The position numbers were made by a program, and so were the translations under genes. From positions 1 to 35,649 of the forward strand of contig PBMF01000008.1 of assembly GCA_002721995.1 (NCBI GenBank): a stretch of DNA of 35,649 nucleotides, written 5' to 3'. Below the pieces are notes generated by a model. The model was not told where the DNA came from. It did no database searches and saw only the letters and a program-made list of their open reading frames with translations. This DNA is from Chloroflexota bacterium (lineage in GTDB: Bacteria; Chloroflexota; Dehalococcoidia; Lucifugimonadales; UBA3495). Of this stretch, positions 15,275-23,089 are shown piece by piece; the stretch's first letter is position 1, and the number at the start of each line of letters is the position of its first letter.

Positions 15275-16684
15275 TTGGCCGGAATCTCGGGTTTTGGGGC
15301 CTACGTGCCCCGCTACCGGTTGGGCGCCGCGACCGACGGCTGGGACTCGCCCGGTGAACGCGCCATCGCCAATTTCGACGAGGACAGCGTCTCCATGGCG
15401 GTCGCCGCCGGCATCGACTGCCTGAAGGGGCACGACCGCCAGGAGATTGACGGCGTGCTCTTCGCCACCACCACACCGCCCTACGCTGAGAAGCAGTGCG
15501 CCTCCATCATCGCCACCGCCCTGGACCTGCGGCGGGACATCACCACCGCTGACATCACGGATGTACTTCGGGCCGGCACCACGGCCCTAAAGTCCGCTCT
15601 CGACTCGGTCACCGCCGGTTCGGCCAAGAAGCTACTGGTCATAGCCAGCGACAACCGCCAGGGCGCTCCCAAGGGTGACGCGGAGAAGAACTCGGGCGAC
15701 GGCGCGACGGCATTCATCGTATCCAACGAGGGCGTCATCGCCGAACAGGCCGGGTCCTACACCATCAGCGAGAACATGATGGACACCTGGCGGAGCGCCG
15801 GCGACCAATTCCTCCGCACATGGGAGGACCGGTTCGCCATCGAGGAAGGGCTGGAGCGCATCCTGGGCGAGGCAGTATCGGGCTATCTGGAGAAAGAGGG
15901 CGCTTCAGTAAAGGACGTTGCCAAGCTGGCCATCTACGCCCCCGACGGCCGGCGTCACGCCCAATTGGCGCGGCAGCTCGGCTTCCAGCCGGAACAGGTA
16001 CAGGAGCCGTTGTTCGGTCGCCTGGGCAACACCGGCGCCGCCTTCCCCCTCATGCTGTTGGCCGGTGCGCTGGAGGACGGAACACCCGGCCAGTTGGTCC
16101 TGACCGTGTCCTACGGCGACGGCAGCGACGTCTTGGGATTCCGCACGACCGAGGCCATCGGTGGTAAGACGCCGGCCCTGGGAGTCTCCGGGTACCTGGG
16201 CTCGGGCCAGGTTCTGGACAGCTATGAGACCTACGCCAAATGGCGGGACATCTGGGTTACCGACGCCTCTCGGCGTCCCCAGGCCCAGTCACCGTCGGTC
16301 ACCGCCATGTGGCGGGAGAGCGAGCAGAACATCCGCTTCCACGGTGCGGTCTGCAATAACTGCGGCTACGTGCAGTACCCGCCCCAGAGAGTCTGCGTTG
16401 AGTGCCAGACCAGGGACGCCTCATCTCCGGTGCGGCTCAGTGACCGACCAGGCACGGTATTCACCTACTCCCTGGACTACCTGGCGGGCACGGTGGACAC
16501 TCCGCTGGCCATCGCCGTGGTGGACTTTGAATCGGGCGGGCGGGTGCTGTGCATGATGACCGACCGGGAAACCTCTGAGCTAGAGGTTGGCCTTCCAGTC
16601 GAAATGAGTTTTCGCAAGCTGAGGGTGGTGAACGGCATTCATAACTACTATTGGAAGGCGGTGCCGCGCCGTCATGCGGGCTAA
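15275..16684 (+). CDS. HMG-CoA-synthase-like thiolase-fold protein fused to a zinc-ribbon/OB-fold (DUF35) domain
   Basis: The protein has 469 residues. The first ~300 follow archaeal-type HMG-CoA synthase: GISGFGAYVPRYR, ASDNRQGAPKGDAEKNSGDGA, and RLGNTGAAFPLMLLAGAL. By eye alignment, the three catalytic residues are replaced: Cys becomes Leu98 (VLRAGTTA where CKAGTA is expected), Glu becomes Thr66, His becomes Tyr221 (IYAPDG for HQPNG). The last ~120 residues form a DUF35 domain with a C-x2-C...C-x2-C zinc ribbon (Cys360, 363, 374, 377) and an OB fold. TTG at 15275 is chosen because GGAGAG lies upstream and the protein begins at the conserved first strand; the frame is open to 15140. A thiolase follows after 45 bases. 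In archaea, thiolase, HMG-CoA synthase and DUF35 form one channelling complex. Confidence 0.88.
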   Translation: MAGISGFGAYVPRYRLGAATDGWDSPGERAIANFDEDSVSMAVAAGIDCLKGHDRQEIDGVLFATTTPPYAEKQCASIIATALDLRRDITTADITDVLRAGTTALKSALDSVTAGSAKKLLVIASDNRQGAPKGDAEKNSGDGATAFIVSNEGVIAEQAGSYTISENMMDTWRSAGDQFLRTWEDRFAIEEGLERILGEAVSGYLEKEGASVKDVAKLAIYAPDGRRHAQLARQLGFQPEQVQEPLFGRLGNTGAAFPLMLLAGALEDGTPGQLVLTVSYGDGSDVLGFRTTEAIGGKTPALGVSGYLGSGQVLDSYETYAKWRDIWVTDASRRPQAQSPSVTAMWRESEQNIRFHGAVCNNCGYVQYPPQRVCVECQTRDASSPVRLSDRPGTVFTYSLDYLAGTVDTPLAIAVVDFESGGRVLCMMTDRETSELEVGLPVEMSFRKLRVVNGIHNYYWKAVPRRHAG

Positions 16685-16729
16685 ACAAGGACGTATACTG
16701 TCAAGAGGCGTTGGCATTAGGAGGACCCC

Positions 16730-17902
16730 ATGAGCGGGATCAAAGACCGAGTGGCCGTAATCGGCATGGGCTGCAGCAAGTTCGGAGAACGCTGGGATTC
16801 CAGCGCCGTGGACCTTATCGTCGAGGCCGCCTACGAGGCCTATGAAGACGCAGGGCTGGAGGGCAAGGATATCCAGGCCGCCTGGCTGGGGACCGCCGCG
16901 TCCTTCCGCACCGGGCAACCCCTGGCCGCAGCCCTTAAGCTGGATTACATACCCATCACCAGGGTTGAGAACGCCTGCGCCACCGGGACCGACGCCTTCC
17001 GCAACGCCTGCTACGCCGTGGCCGCCGGCATCTATGACATCGTGCTGGCCGTGGGCGTGGAAAAACTCAAGGACTCGGGGTTCTCGGGACTGGCCGTCCC
17101 CGAGGCCGTGGGCGCGGACGTTACGCCCCAGGTGCCGCCGCCCTCCCAATTCGCCCTGGCCGCCACCCGTTATTTCCACCAGTACGACATCCCCTACGAA
17201 GAGGGGAAGATGACCCTGGCCCAGATCGCGGCCAAGAACCACCACAACGGCACCATGAGCCCCAAGGCCCACTTCCAGCGGGAGGTAAACCCAGAGCAGG
17301 TGGCCAACGCCCCCATGGTCGCCTGGCCCCTGGGCCTCTTCGACTGCTGCGGCGTATCGGACGGCGCGGCCGCCGCGATAATCACCACCCCCGAGATCGC
17401 CAAGACCTTCCGGGACGACTACATACTGGTCAAGGGATTGGGCCTGTCTGTGGGCGCCTTCGGCGTCATGCGGAACGACTGGGACTTCACCCACTTCCCC
17501 GAGACTGTCCGGGCCAGCCAGTCGGCCTATCAGGAAGCTGGGGTGGACGACCCGCGCCAGGAGATCGACCTGGCCATGGTCCACGACTGTTTCACCATCA
17601 CCGAGCTGATCATCTACGAGGACCTGGGCTTCAGCCCCCGGGGCCAAGCCAGCCAGGACGTGGCGGCGGGGACGTTCAGCCTGGAAGGAGAACTTCCGGT
17701 GAACACCGACGGCGGCCTGAAGTGCTTCGGCCATCCCATCGGGGCCTCCGGCATCCGGATGATCTATGAGGTCTACAAGCAGCTCCAAGGCAAGGCCGGT
17801 GACCGGCAGCTGAAGGACCCGTCTTTGGGACTGACCCACAACCTAGGCGGCCGCCCCGGCTCCTTCACCTGCTCCGTGGCCCTGTTCGGCACCCGCGACT
17901 AA
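16730..17902 (+). CDS. Thiolase-family protein (SCP2/acetyl-CoA acetyltransferase type)
   Basis: A 390-residue thiolase. The nucleophilic cysteine is present (Cys83 in ENACATG), as are the His-containing segments VHDCFT (about 285), LKCFGHPIGASG (His335, Cys332) and HNLGG. It can therefore catalyse Claisen condensation or thiolysis of acyl-CoAs. The ATG is preceded by TAGGAGG. It lies 45 bases after the HMG-CoA-synthase-like/DUF35 fusion and is probably in the same operon and complex. The overall pattern (LPVNTDGGLKCFGHP) is that of the SCP2-thiolase branch used for acetoacetyl-CoA or sterol/branched acyl-CoA work; the substrate is unknown. Confidence 0.9.
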   Translation: MSGIKDRVAVIGMGCSKFGERWDSSAVDLIVEAAYEAYEDAGLEGKDIQAAWLGTAASFRTGQPLAAALKLDYIPITRVENACATGTDAFRNACYAVAAGIYDIVLAVGVEKLKDSGFSGLAVPEAVGADVTPQVPPPSQFALAATRYFHQYDIPYEEGKMTLAQIAAKNHHNGTMSPKAHFQREVNPEQVANAPMVAWPLGLFDCCGVSDGAAAAIITTPEIAKTFRDDYILVKGLGLSVGAFGVMRNDWDFTHFPETVRASQSAYQEAGVDDPRQEIDLAMVHDCFTITELIIYEDLGFSPRGQASQDVAAGTFSLEGELPVNTDGGLKCFGHPIGASGIRMIYEVYKQLQGKAGDRQLKDPSLGLTHNLGGRPGSFTCSVALFGTRD

Positions 17903-18083
17903 CCGCCGGACCGGCGTACCCGGGTTGAGTTGTTGGGAATGGCCAATAGCTTTCAACTACTCCCGGACGCTATTCCTCCTGTCATGGTGCGTCGTTTTTA
18001 AGAACATCTGAGGCCGGCCTCTCAGACCGGCGGCCAGGCAAGCCGGAATTCAGGAACATGGAAAGCCCAAAACCACCTCTGAA

Positions 18084-19322
18084 ATGGAGCAAGTCCGGGC
18101 CGGCACCCAGGAACGCCCGGTCTGGTCTTCCCAGACGATCTTCATCATCGCGACCATCGCCGGTGTGGTCGGTCTGGGGAATATCTGGCGGTTCCCGTAC
18201 ATGGTGGGGGAGAACGGCGGCGGGACCTTCATCCTGGCCTACGCCATCTGCATCCTTGGCATCGGCTTTCCGATCATGGTGTTGGAAACCAGCGGGGGGA
18301 ACCTGACCAGCCGAGGACCGGTGGGTACCTTCCGGTGTATCAGCGGGCTTTGGGGCCCGTGGGCCGGCTGGCTACTGGTCGCCTTATCCGTCGCAATCAT
18401 GAGTTACTACTTTGTGGTGACCGACTGGACCCTTGGCTACACCGTTGACGCCGTCCGAGGAAGCCTCGGGACATTTGAGAGTTTCACATCCGGTTTTGCC
18501 AGTCTGTGGTATTTCCTGGCGGTGGCCGCACTGGCCCTGGCCGTGATGTGGAACGGCATCAGCTACATAGAAAAGATCAGCCGCGCCATGCTGCCGCTGC
18601 TGGTGGTCGGGGTCGTTGGTCTGGCGGTCTACTCCCAGTCTTTGGACAGGGCAGGCCGGGCCAATGACTTCTATTTCAGCTTCGACCAAGACCTATTCTG
18701 GCAACTCAGCACATGACGGATGGCCGCAGGACAGGCCTTCTATTCCCTGAGCATCGGCCTCGCCCTTTTGATCACCTACGGCAGTTATACCCCCAAGGGG
18801 ATCAATATCATTTCCTCGTCCATCGCCGTGGTCGCCACCAACTCCTTCGTTTCCATAATGGCGGGGCTCATGGTGTTCCCCATCGTGTTCACCTTCGGCA
18901 TAGCTCCCGACACCGGCAGTCAGCTCTCCTTCACTGCCTTCCCCGCGGTTTTCGGAGAGCTTACCGGTGGGCGGGCCATCGGCATCGTCTTTTTCGCCCT
19001 GTTGTTCATGGCCGCGTTCACCTCCTGCACCGGAGGGCTGGCTGTGGTACTGGCGCCGATCAGGGATGAGTTCCAGCTGCCTAGATGGGCCGCCGCCACC
19101 GTCAGCGTCGCCATCGTGACGTTGATCGGCGTGCCATCAGCGCTGAGCTTTACCTCTGTCTCCCTCACGGTCGGGGATAGGCCATTCTTGGACATGATGG
19201 ACCAGGTCGCCGGGTCCGGAGTGGTGCTGGCCGCGGGCGTTGTGGGGGCGGCGTTGATAGCCTGGCTGATACCCAATGCAGAACTACTGGCGGCGATGAA
19301 CTCGCGGGTATCTCAGCCTTGA
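18084..19322 (+). pseudogene. Sodium:neurotransmitter symporter family transporter, interrupted by one in-frame TGA
   Basis: The reading frame encodes a LeuT-fold (SNF family) transporter. The TM1 signature is VGLGNIWRFPYMVGENGGGTF, and several more helices follow. TM6 reads MAAGQAFYSLSIGLALLITYGSY. A TGA at 18714-18716 stops the frame, which then continues without any shift to 19322. Placed against LeuT (VWIAAVGQIFF), the TGA falls where the conserved Trp of VW stands, so one TGG-to-TGA change explains it. The total would be about 412 residues, shorter than the ~450-510 usual. TGA is the normal stop of other genes here, so recoding is unlikely. Without read-through the gene is broken; a sequencing error is also possible. 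Confidence 0.85.
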
Positions 19323-19410
19323 ATCATCGTCGTTGGACGGCTTCTGCCCGCCGGTGCGGCGCTTCTCATACTTGCCACGTATGTCCTATAGGTTGGGCGG
19401 ACGATAGCCG

Positions 19411-20685
19411 TCAGTCCACGCTCCAGGCGGGGTTGCGGCTGGCTTCCGTCTGCAGGTGGTCCACGATCCAGTCCTTGACCGAATCCGCCACGTAGAACGC
19501 AGGCTGGAGCAGGTCACCATCGGCGAATACCTGCCCTTCCAACCTGGCCTGTTCCGCCGACTTGGCCCCGGGCAGCATGCGGATCCCCACCCTCAGATTG
19601 GCCACCGTGGGACTGATGTTCCTCAGAAAGTCCAGTTTGCGTTCGACCGTCTCGCGGGTCTCTCCTGGAGCGCCGAAGGTCTGGCCGACGGTGTAGGGGA
19701 GCCCTGCCTCCTCACACAGGAGGCAGACCTGCTGCATCTGGTCCAGACAGACAGACAAGTCAACGGGATCGTGGGCGTCCACAACCAGGTCATTCACTAT
19801 CACCAGCCCGCAGCCCGATTCCTTCATCAGGCCGATGAGCTCATCATCACAGTCGCGGGGAACCAGACCGGTGTTCCACTCAATCTTCAGGCCGGCGTCG
19901 ATCAGGGCCCGGCAAAAGGACTTGGCATGGTCCGCCGGTAAGTTGAAGCCGTTGGCGATGAAGAAGAACTTATTCAACCCCAGCCGCTGCCCCAGGTCGC
20001 GTATCTCGGAAATCACATCTGGGATGGGACGCAGGTTTTGACGGTGCGGATCGGCGCCAGGGGAAGTCTGGTTGCCGAACCATTTGGTGATGACTCCAAT
20101 ACCGAACCCCGCCTCGGCGTACCTGTCCAACTCCAGCTCCTCCAACCGTGGCGGCTTCATCACCCCGGAGGTTGGGGCCGGCTCAGTTGCGGTGATTCGG
20201 CCGCCGGACCGGTAGACCAGGCCCGGCAGGTCTTCATATGACTCACCCGCTTCCAACCGGTCAGCCAAGTCCGAGAAGGCATCGCCCCCGCTGCCGGTAA
20301 CACCCACATCTGGTCCGATCAGTTCAAAACACACCTCGGGGAGAATGCTGAATGCGGGGCCACCGCATACGATGGTGGCCTGGCTGATGGACCGGATAAG
20401 GTCCGTCACCTCCTTGGTGATGGGCAGCACAGACTGGGGGTAGAGATTGCTCCCGTTGTCCAAGTTCCTCATGGATAGCCCCACCAGGTTCGGCTGAAAC
20501 TCCTTCACCGCCCTTTCCACCTCGCCGGCGTAGTCATCGGCGAACATGAGGTCCAACATCTTCGTGGTGTGTTTCTGCGGGTCCAGATATCCGGCGATAT
20601 AGGCCAGGCCCAGGGGAAGGGGTTGGGCCTGGATGTTGTTCATGTACCGCCCGTGGCGGTTGGTCGCGATCAATAGGACTTTCAT
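19411..20685 (-). CDS. B12-binding-domain/radical-SAM-like protein lacking the iron-sulfur cysteines
   Basis: Residues 1-140 form a Rossmann-like cobalamin-binding-type domain: KVLLIATNRHGRYM, PLGLAYIAGYL, LVGLSMRN and IVCGGPAFSILPE. A TIM-barrel-like region follows with typical B12-radical-SAM landmarks such as FGIGVITK, FFIANGFNLPADHAK, IEWNTG and a late TFGAPGETRETVE. However, where the CxxxCxxC triad should follow GIGVITK, the sequence is WFGNQTSPGADPHR, with no cysteine in any frame there. The protein may no longer make a SAM radical. ATG 20685 is chosen over the longer frame (20823) because GGAG precedes it and MKVLLI starts the domain; length is 424 residues. Convergent to the broken transporter. 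Confidence 0.8.
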   Translation of the reverse strand: MKVLLIATNRHGRYMNNIQAQPLPLGLAYIAGYLDPQKHTTKMLDLMFADDYAGEVERAVKEFQPNLVGLSMRNLDNGSNLYPQSVLPITKEVTDLIRSISQATIVCGGPAFSILPEVCFELIGPDVGVTGSGGDAFSDLADRLEAGESYEDLPGLVYRSGGRITATEPAPTSGVMKPPRLEELELDRYAEAGFGIGVITKWFGNQTSPGADPHRQNLRPIPDVISEIRDLGQRLGLNKFFFIANGFNLPADHAKSFCRALIDAGLKIEWNTGLVPRDCDDELIGLMKESGCGLVIVNDLVVDAHDPVDLSVCLDQMQQVCLLCEEAGLPYTVGQTFGAPGETRETVERKLDFLRNISPTVANLRVGIRMLPGAKSAEQARLEGQVFADGDLLQPAFYVADSVKDWIVDHLQTEASRNPAWSVD

Positions 20686-20865
20686 AGCATTCTCCGGGCA
20701 TTCTCCGGTGGGAGCTTGATGTCTGAACGGGTGCATTATCGCCCATGATGGGGTGTTTGATACAGCACTTCGGGCAGTCACGGGCGTGCCCATTCCGAGA
20801 TGGCGGGAATTCTGTGGGGCCATGCGCCCCGGCCTCGTGACTGTGTAGGCTCAAAATTAGACATA

Positions 20866-20894
20866 ATATTAAATTCTGTTTAAAATTCGACCAA
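20866..20894 (-). promoter_or_regulatory. Possible distant promoter of the B12-domain gene
   Basis: On the minus strand TTGGTC (20894-20889) and TAATAT (20871-20866) are 17 bases apart in an AT-rich patch. The predicted leader to ATG 20685 is about 170 bases. Bases 20686-21004 hold no gene that I can support; they carry this element and the possible minC promoter. Confidence 0.4.
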
Positions 20895-20901
20895 GTTTTT
20901 G

Positions 20902-20931
20902 TTGTGGCGGCCACGCTCCGGCTGAAATAAT
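20902..20931 (+). promoter_or_regulatory. Possible promoter of minCDE
   Basis: TTGTGG (20902-20907) and AATAAT (20926-20931) are 18 bases apart; the -10 matches consensus at five of six places. A start near 20938 would leave about 67 bases before the minC GTG. It is back to back with the minus-strand element at 20866-20894. Confidence 0.35.
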
Positions 20932-21004
20932 TACCGTGACATAAAGTGAGTGTGAAGGTGGGCGGAATGTCGTTTCATAACTGTCGAATGGTCACAGAGG
21001 TCCC

Positions 21005-21850
21005 GTGTTAAAGACCGGTATCGTTCAGGTCGAAACCCGGGGGGCTGATGTGGCCTTTGTTATTGATGACGAGGCCCCCTTCGAAGCCGTGGCCGGTGAA
21101 CTACGGGAATACCTGGCCAACATGAACGGCCTCTTCTCCAAAGGCGATATCACCATGAAAGTGGGCCAACGAATGCTGGCCCGGGACGAGCTGTCCCGGA
21201 TGAAGTCCATCATAGAGACACACTCCGGCCTCACCGTTACACGATTCTGGTGTCCACCCGAGTCCCTGGACTCCGGCGACCTCAAGATCGAAGCCAAACC
21301 GGCTGCCAAGTCCGCCGTGCCCGCGGTCCCCAAACAGGAGTTGCCGGCCCACAACGAGGTGGTGATCCCTGAGCCGGAACCCGAGCCGGTGGAAGTGTCC
21401 TCGGTGGAGTCCGTGATAGCCGACCTCAGGAAGCGCCAGAACAAGAACGGCACCCGGAACCGCAACCGCACCGAGGCCCTTTTCATCAAGTCTACCTTCC
21501 GCTCCGGCGAGTCGGTCCACCATGACGGCGACGTGGTGGTGCTGGCCGACGTCAACCCGGGGGCAGAGATCGAGGCCGACGGCGACATTGTGGTACTGGG
21601 AGCCCTCAAGGGCATGGCCCACGCCGGAGCGGCCGGCGACACCAAGGCAGTGATAATCGCTCTGGAACTGCCCGCCACCAGGTTCCAGATAGCCAAGTAC
21701 CAAGGAATAGCGCCGGTCACAGCGCGGCGCAAGGGCAAATCGTCTGCCACCGGTCCCAAGATTGCCTACGTGCGGAGCCGCTCCATCCACGTTGCGCCAT
21801 TCGCGGGCCGGTTCGCCAGATACAGCAAAGGAGTACCTTATGACGGGTAG
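21005..21850 (+). CDS. minC: Septum site-determining protein MinC
   Basis: MinC blocks FtsZ ring formation away from midcell when recruited by MinD. The N-terminal domain (about 1-95) contains GDITMKVGQRMLARDEL and matches the FtsZ-binding half. A Pro/Glu-rich linker (PEPEPEPVEVSSVES) follows. The C-terminal beta-helix domain is unmistakable: STFRSGESVHHDGDVVVLADVNPGAEI is followed by ADGDIVVLGALKGMAHAG and later KIAYVRSRSIHVAP. The GTG start has CAGAGG four bases upstream, a tight spacing. The stop overlaps minD by 11 bases, so translation is coupled. Length 281 aa is slightly above average because of the linker. Confidence 0.94.
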   Translation: MLKTGIVQVETRGADVAFVIDDEAPFEAVAGELREYLANMNGLFSKGDITMKVGQRMLARDELSRMKSIIETHSGLTVTRFWCPPESLDSGDLKIEAKPAAKSAVPAVPKQELPAHNEVVIPEPEPEPVEVSSVESVIADLRKRQNKNGTRNRNRTEALFIKSTFRSGESVHHDGDVVVLADVNPGAEIEADGDIVVLGALKGMAHAGAAGDTKAVIIALELPATRFQIAKYQGIAPVTARRKGKSSATGPKIAYVRSRSIHVAPFAGRFARYSKGVPYDG

Positions 21851-22658
21851 GACCATCGTAATAACGTCGGGCAAGGGCGGCGTGGGGAAGACCACCACCA
21901 CCGCCAACATCGGCACCGGCCTGGCAATGCGCGGTCACAAAGTAGTGGTCATCGACACAGATATCGGACTGCGCAACCTGGATGTCATCATGGGCCTGGA
22001 GAACCGCATCGTCTACGACCTGGTGAATGTCATCGAAGGCAAGTGCAAGACCAACCAGGCCATGATCAAGGACAAGCACGACCACGAGCTTTACCTGATC
22101 CCCGCGGCCCAGACCCGCGACAAGAACAGCGTGGAGCCGGAACAGCTCCGCGAATTGTGCGCCGAGCTGGAAAACGATTTTGACTACGTCTTGATCGATT
22201 GTCCGGCCGGCATTGAGCAGGGCTTCAAGAACGCCACGGCGGCCGCCCATGAGGCAATCATAGTCACCACTCCCGAGGTCTCGGCCATCCGCGACGCGGA
22301 CCGGGTCATCGGGCTGCTGGAGTCGGCGGGGCTGCACCGTCCCAAGCTGATCATCAACCGCATCGCGCCGGACATGGTCAAGCGCGGCGACATGATGGAC
22401 CAAAAGGACGTTGAGAACCTGCTGGCCGTCGATGTGATCGGCCTGGTGCCGGCGGATGAGAACACTGTGGTCGCCGCCAACCGGGGCGTTCCGGTGGTCC
22501 ACGACCGCAAGTCCGGCGCAGGAGCCGCATTCATGCGCATAGCCGCCCGGGTGGACGGCGAAGATATACCCCTGGAAAACCTGGAACCCAAGACCGGCCT
22601 CTTCTCCCGCTTCAAGGAGTTGGTCGGTATGAACGGGAGGGCTTACTCTCATGCGTGA
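21840..22658 (+). CDS. minD: Septum site-determining ATPase MinD
   Basis: MinD is a membrane-bound ParA/MinD-type ATPase that recruits MinC and is released by MinE. The deviant Walker A GKGGVGKTT (signature Lys12) is at the N-terminus. VVIDTDIGLRNLDVIMGLENRIVYDL is the expected switch region (Asp in DTD), and the Walker B is VLIDCPAGIEQGF. The C-terminal amphipathic membrane anchor is visible in LFSRFKELVGM. The ATG at 21840 follows AAAGGAG by six bases; the longer open frame upstream lies inside minC and is not used. Length 272 aa is typical. It overlaps minC by 11 and minE by 8 bases. Confidence 0.97.
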   Translation: MTGRTIVITSGKGGVGKTTTTANIGTGLAMRGHKVVVIDTDIGLRNLDVIMGLENRIVYDLVNVIEGKCKTNQAMIKDKHDHELYLIPAAQTRDKNSVEPEQLRELCAELENDFDYVLIDCPAGIEQGFKNATAAAHEAIIVTTPEVSAIRDADRVIGLLESAGLHRPKLIINRIAPDMVKRGDMMDQKDVENLLAVDVIGLVPADENTVVAANRGVPVVHDRKSGAGAAFMRIAARVDGEDIPLENLEPKTGLFSRFKELVGMNGRAYSHA

Positions 22659-22968
22659 ACTACTGCGCCGGCTCTTCAACCTGACCGGCCGGGAGCTGGA
22701 TATGGCCACCGAGGCCATGTCCAAGGACACCGCCAAACAACGGCTCAAGCTGGTGCTGATCCAGGACCGGCTGGAGTTGGCCCCGGAAAAATTGGAGGAG
22801 ATGAAGAAGGAAATCTGGGACGTGGTCTCCAAGTACATGGTGGTTGACGACGACTTCATGGAGTTTGAGGTCCGCCGCCTGGACGAGGTCACCGTGCTAG
22901 TCTCCAACATCGAGGTCAAGGACCTGAGCGACCTGACTCCGAACTCGGAGCCCATTCCAGCCACCTAG
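22651..22968 (+). CDS. minE: Cell division topological specificity factor MinE
   Basis: MinE stimulates the MinD ATPase and drives Min oscillation. The N-terminal amphipathic segment (RELLRRLFNL) is the membrane-targeting sequence. SKDTAKQRLKLVLIQDR is the MinD-binding anti-MinCD stretch. EMKKEIWDVVSKYMVVDDDF, then VRRLDEVTVLVSNIEV, forms the dimerising topological domain. At 105 residues it is a little longer than the usual ~85-90, with about ten extra residues after the N-terminal helix and a short polar tail. It starts within the end of minD and is followed by a strong terminator. Confidence 0.95.
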   Translation: MRELLRRLFNLTGRELDMATEAMSKDTAKQRLKLVLIQDRLELAPEKLEEMKKEIWDVVSKYMVVDDDFMEFEVRRLDEVTVLVSNIEVKDLSDLTPNSEPIPAT

Positions 22969-22991
22969 CCTTCCAATCCCCAATGCGCGAA

Positions 22992-23030
22992 AAAGAGGCC
23001 TGTTGATTATTCAACGGGCCTCTTTCTTTT
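22992..23030 (+). terminator. Intrinsic terminator of minCDE
   Basis: A 15-bp stem (22992-23006 with 23011-23025) has one G-T pair, a TTAT loop, and is followed by CTTTT. It lies 23 bases after the minE stop. Confidence 0.95.
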
Positions 23031-23089
23031 CTCGTGTAGCCCCTCTATGATGGGCTGACTTTCAGATTACGTTTTAGAAGGTTCCCCCA

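Noticed and set aside
16580-17839. Long minus-strand open frame (419 codons) opposite the thiolase
   Set aside because: It is the antisense of a clear thiolase with all its motifs; its own translation is low-complexity (Gly/Val/His/Leu-rich) with no domain. Long antisense frames are common in GC-rich genes.
17903-18083. Palindromes CGCCGG-A-CCGGCG (17904-17916) and GAGGCCGGCCTC (18010-18021)
   Set aside because: Short GC-rich palindromes arise by chance at this base composition and are not followed by T-runs or matched to a promoter.
18714-18716. Selenocysteine codon in the transporter
   Set aside because: The position aligns with a Trp, not a catalytic Cys, and I see no SECIS-like hairpin directly downstream.
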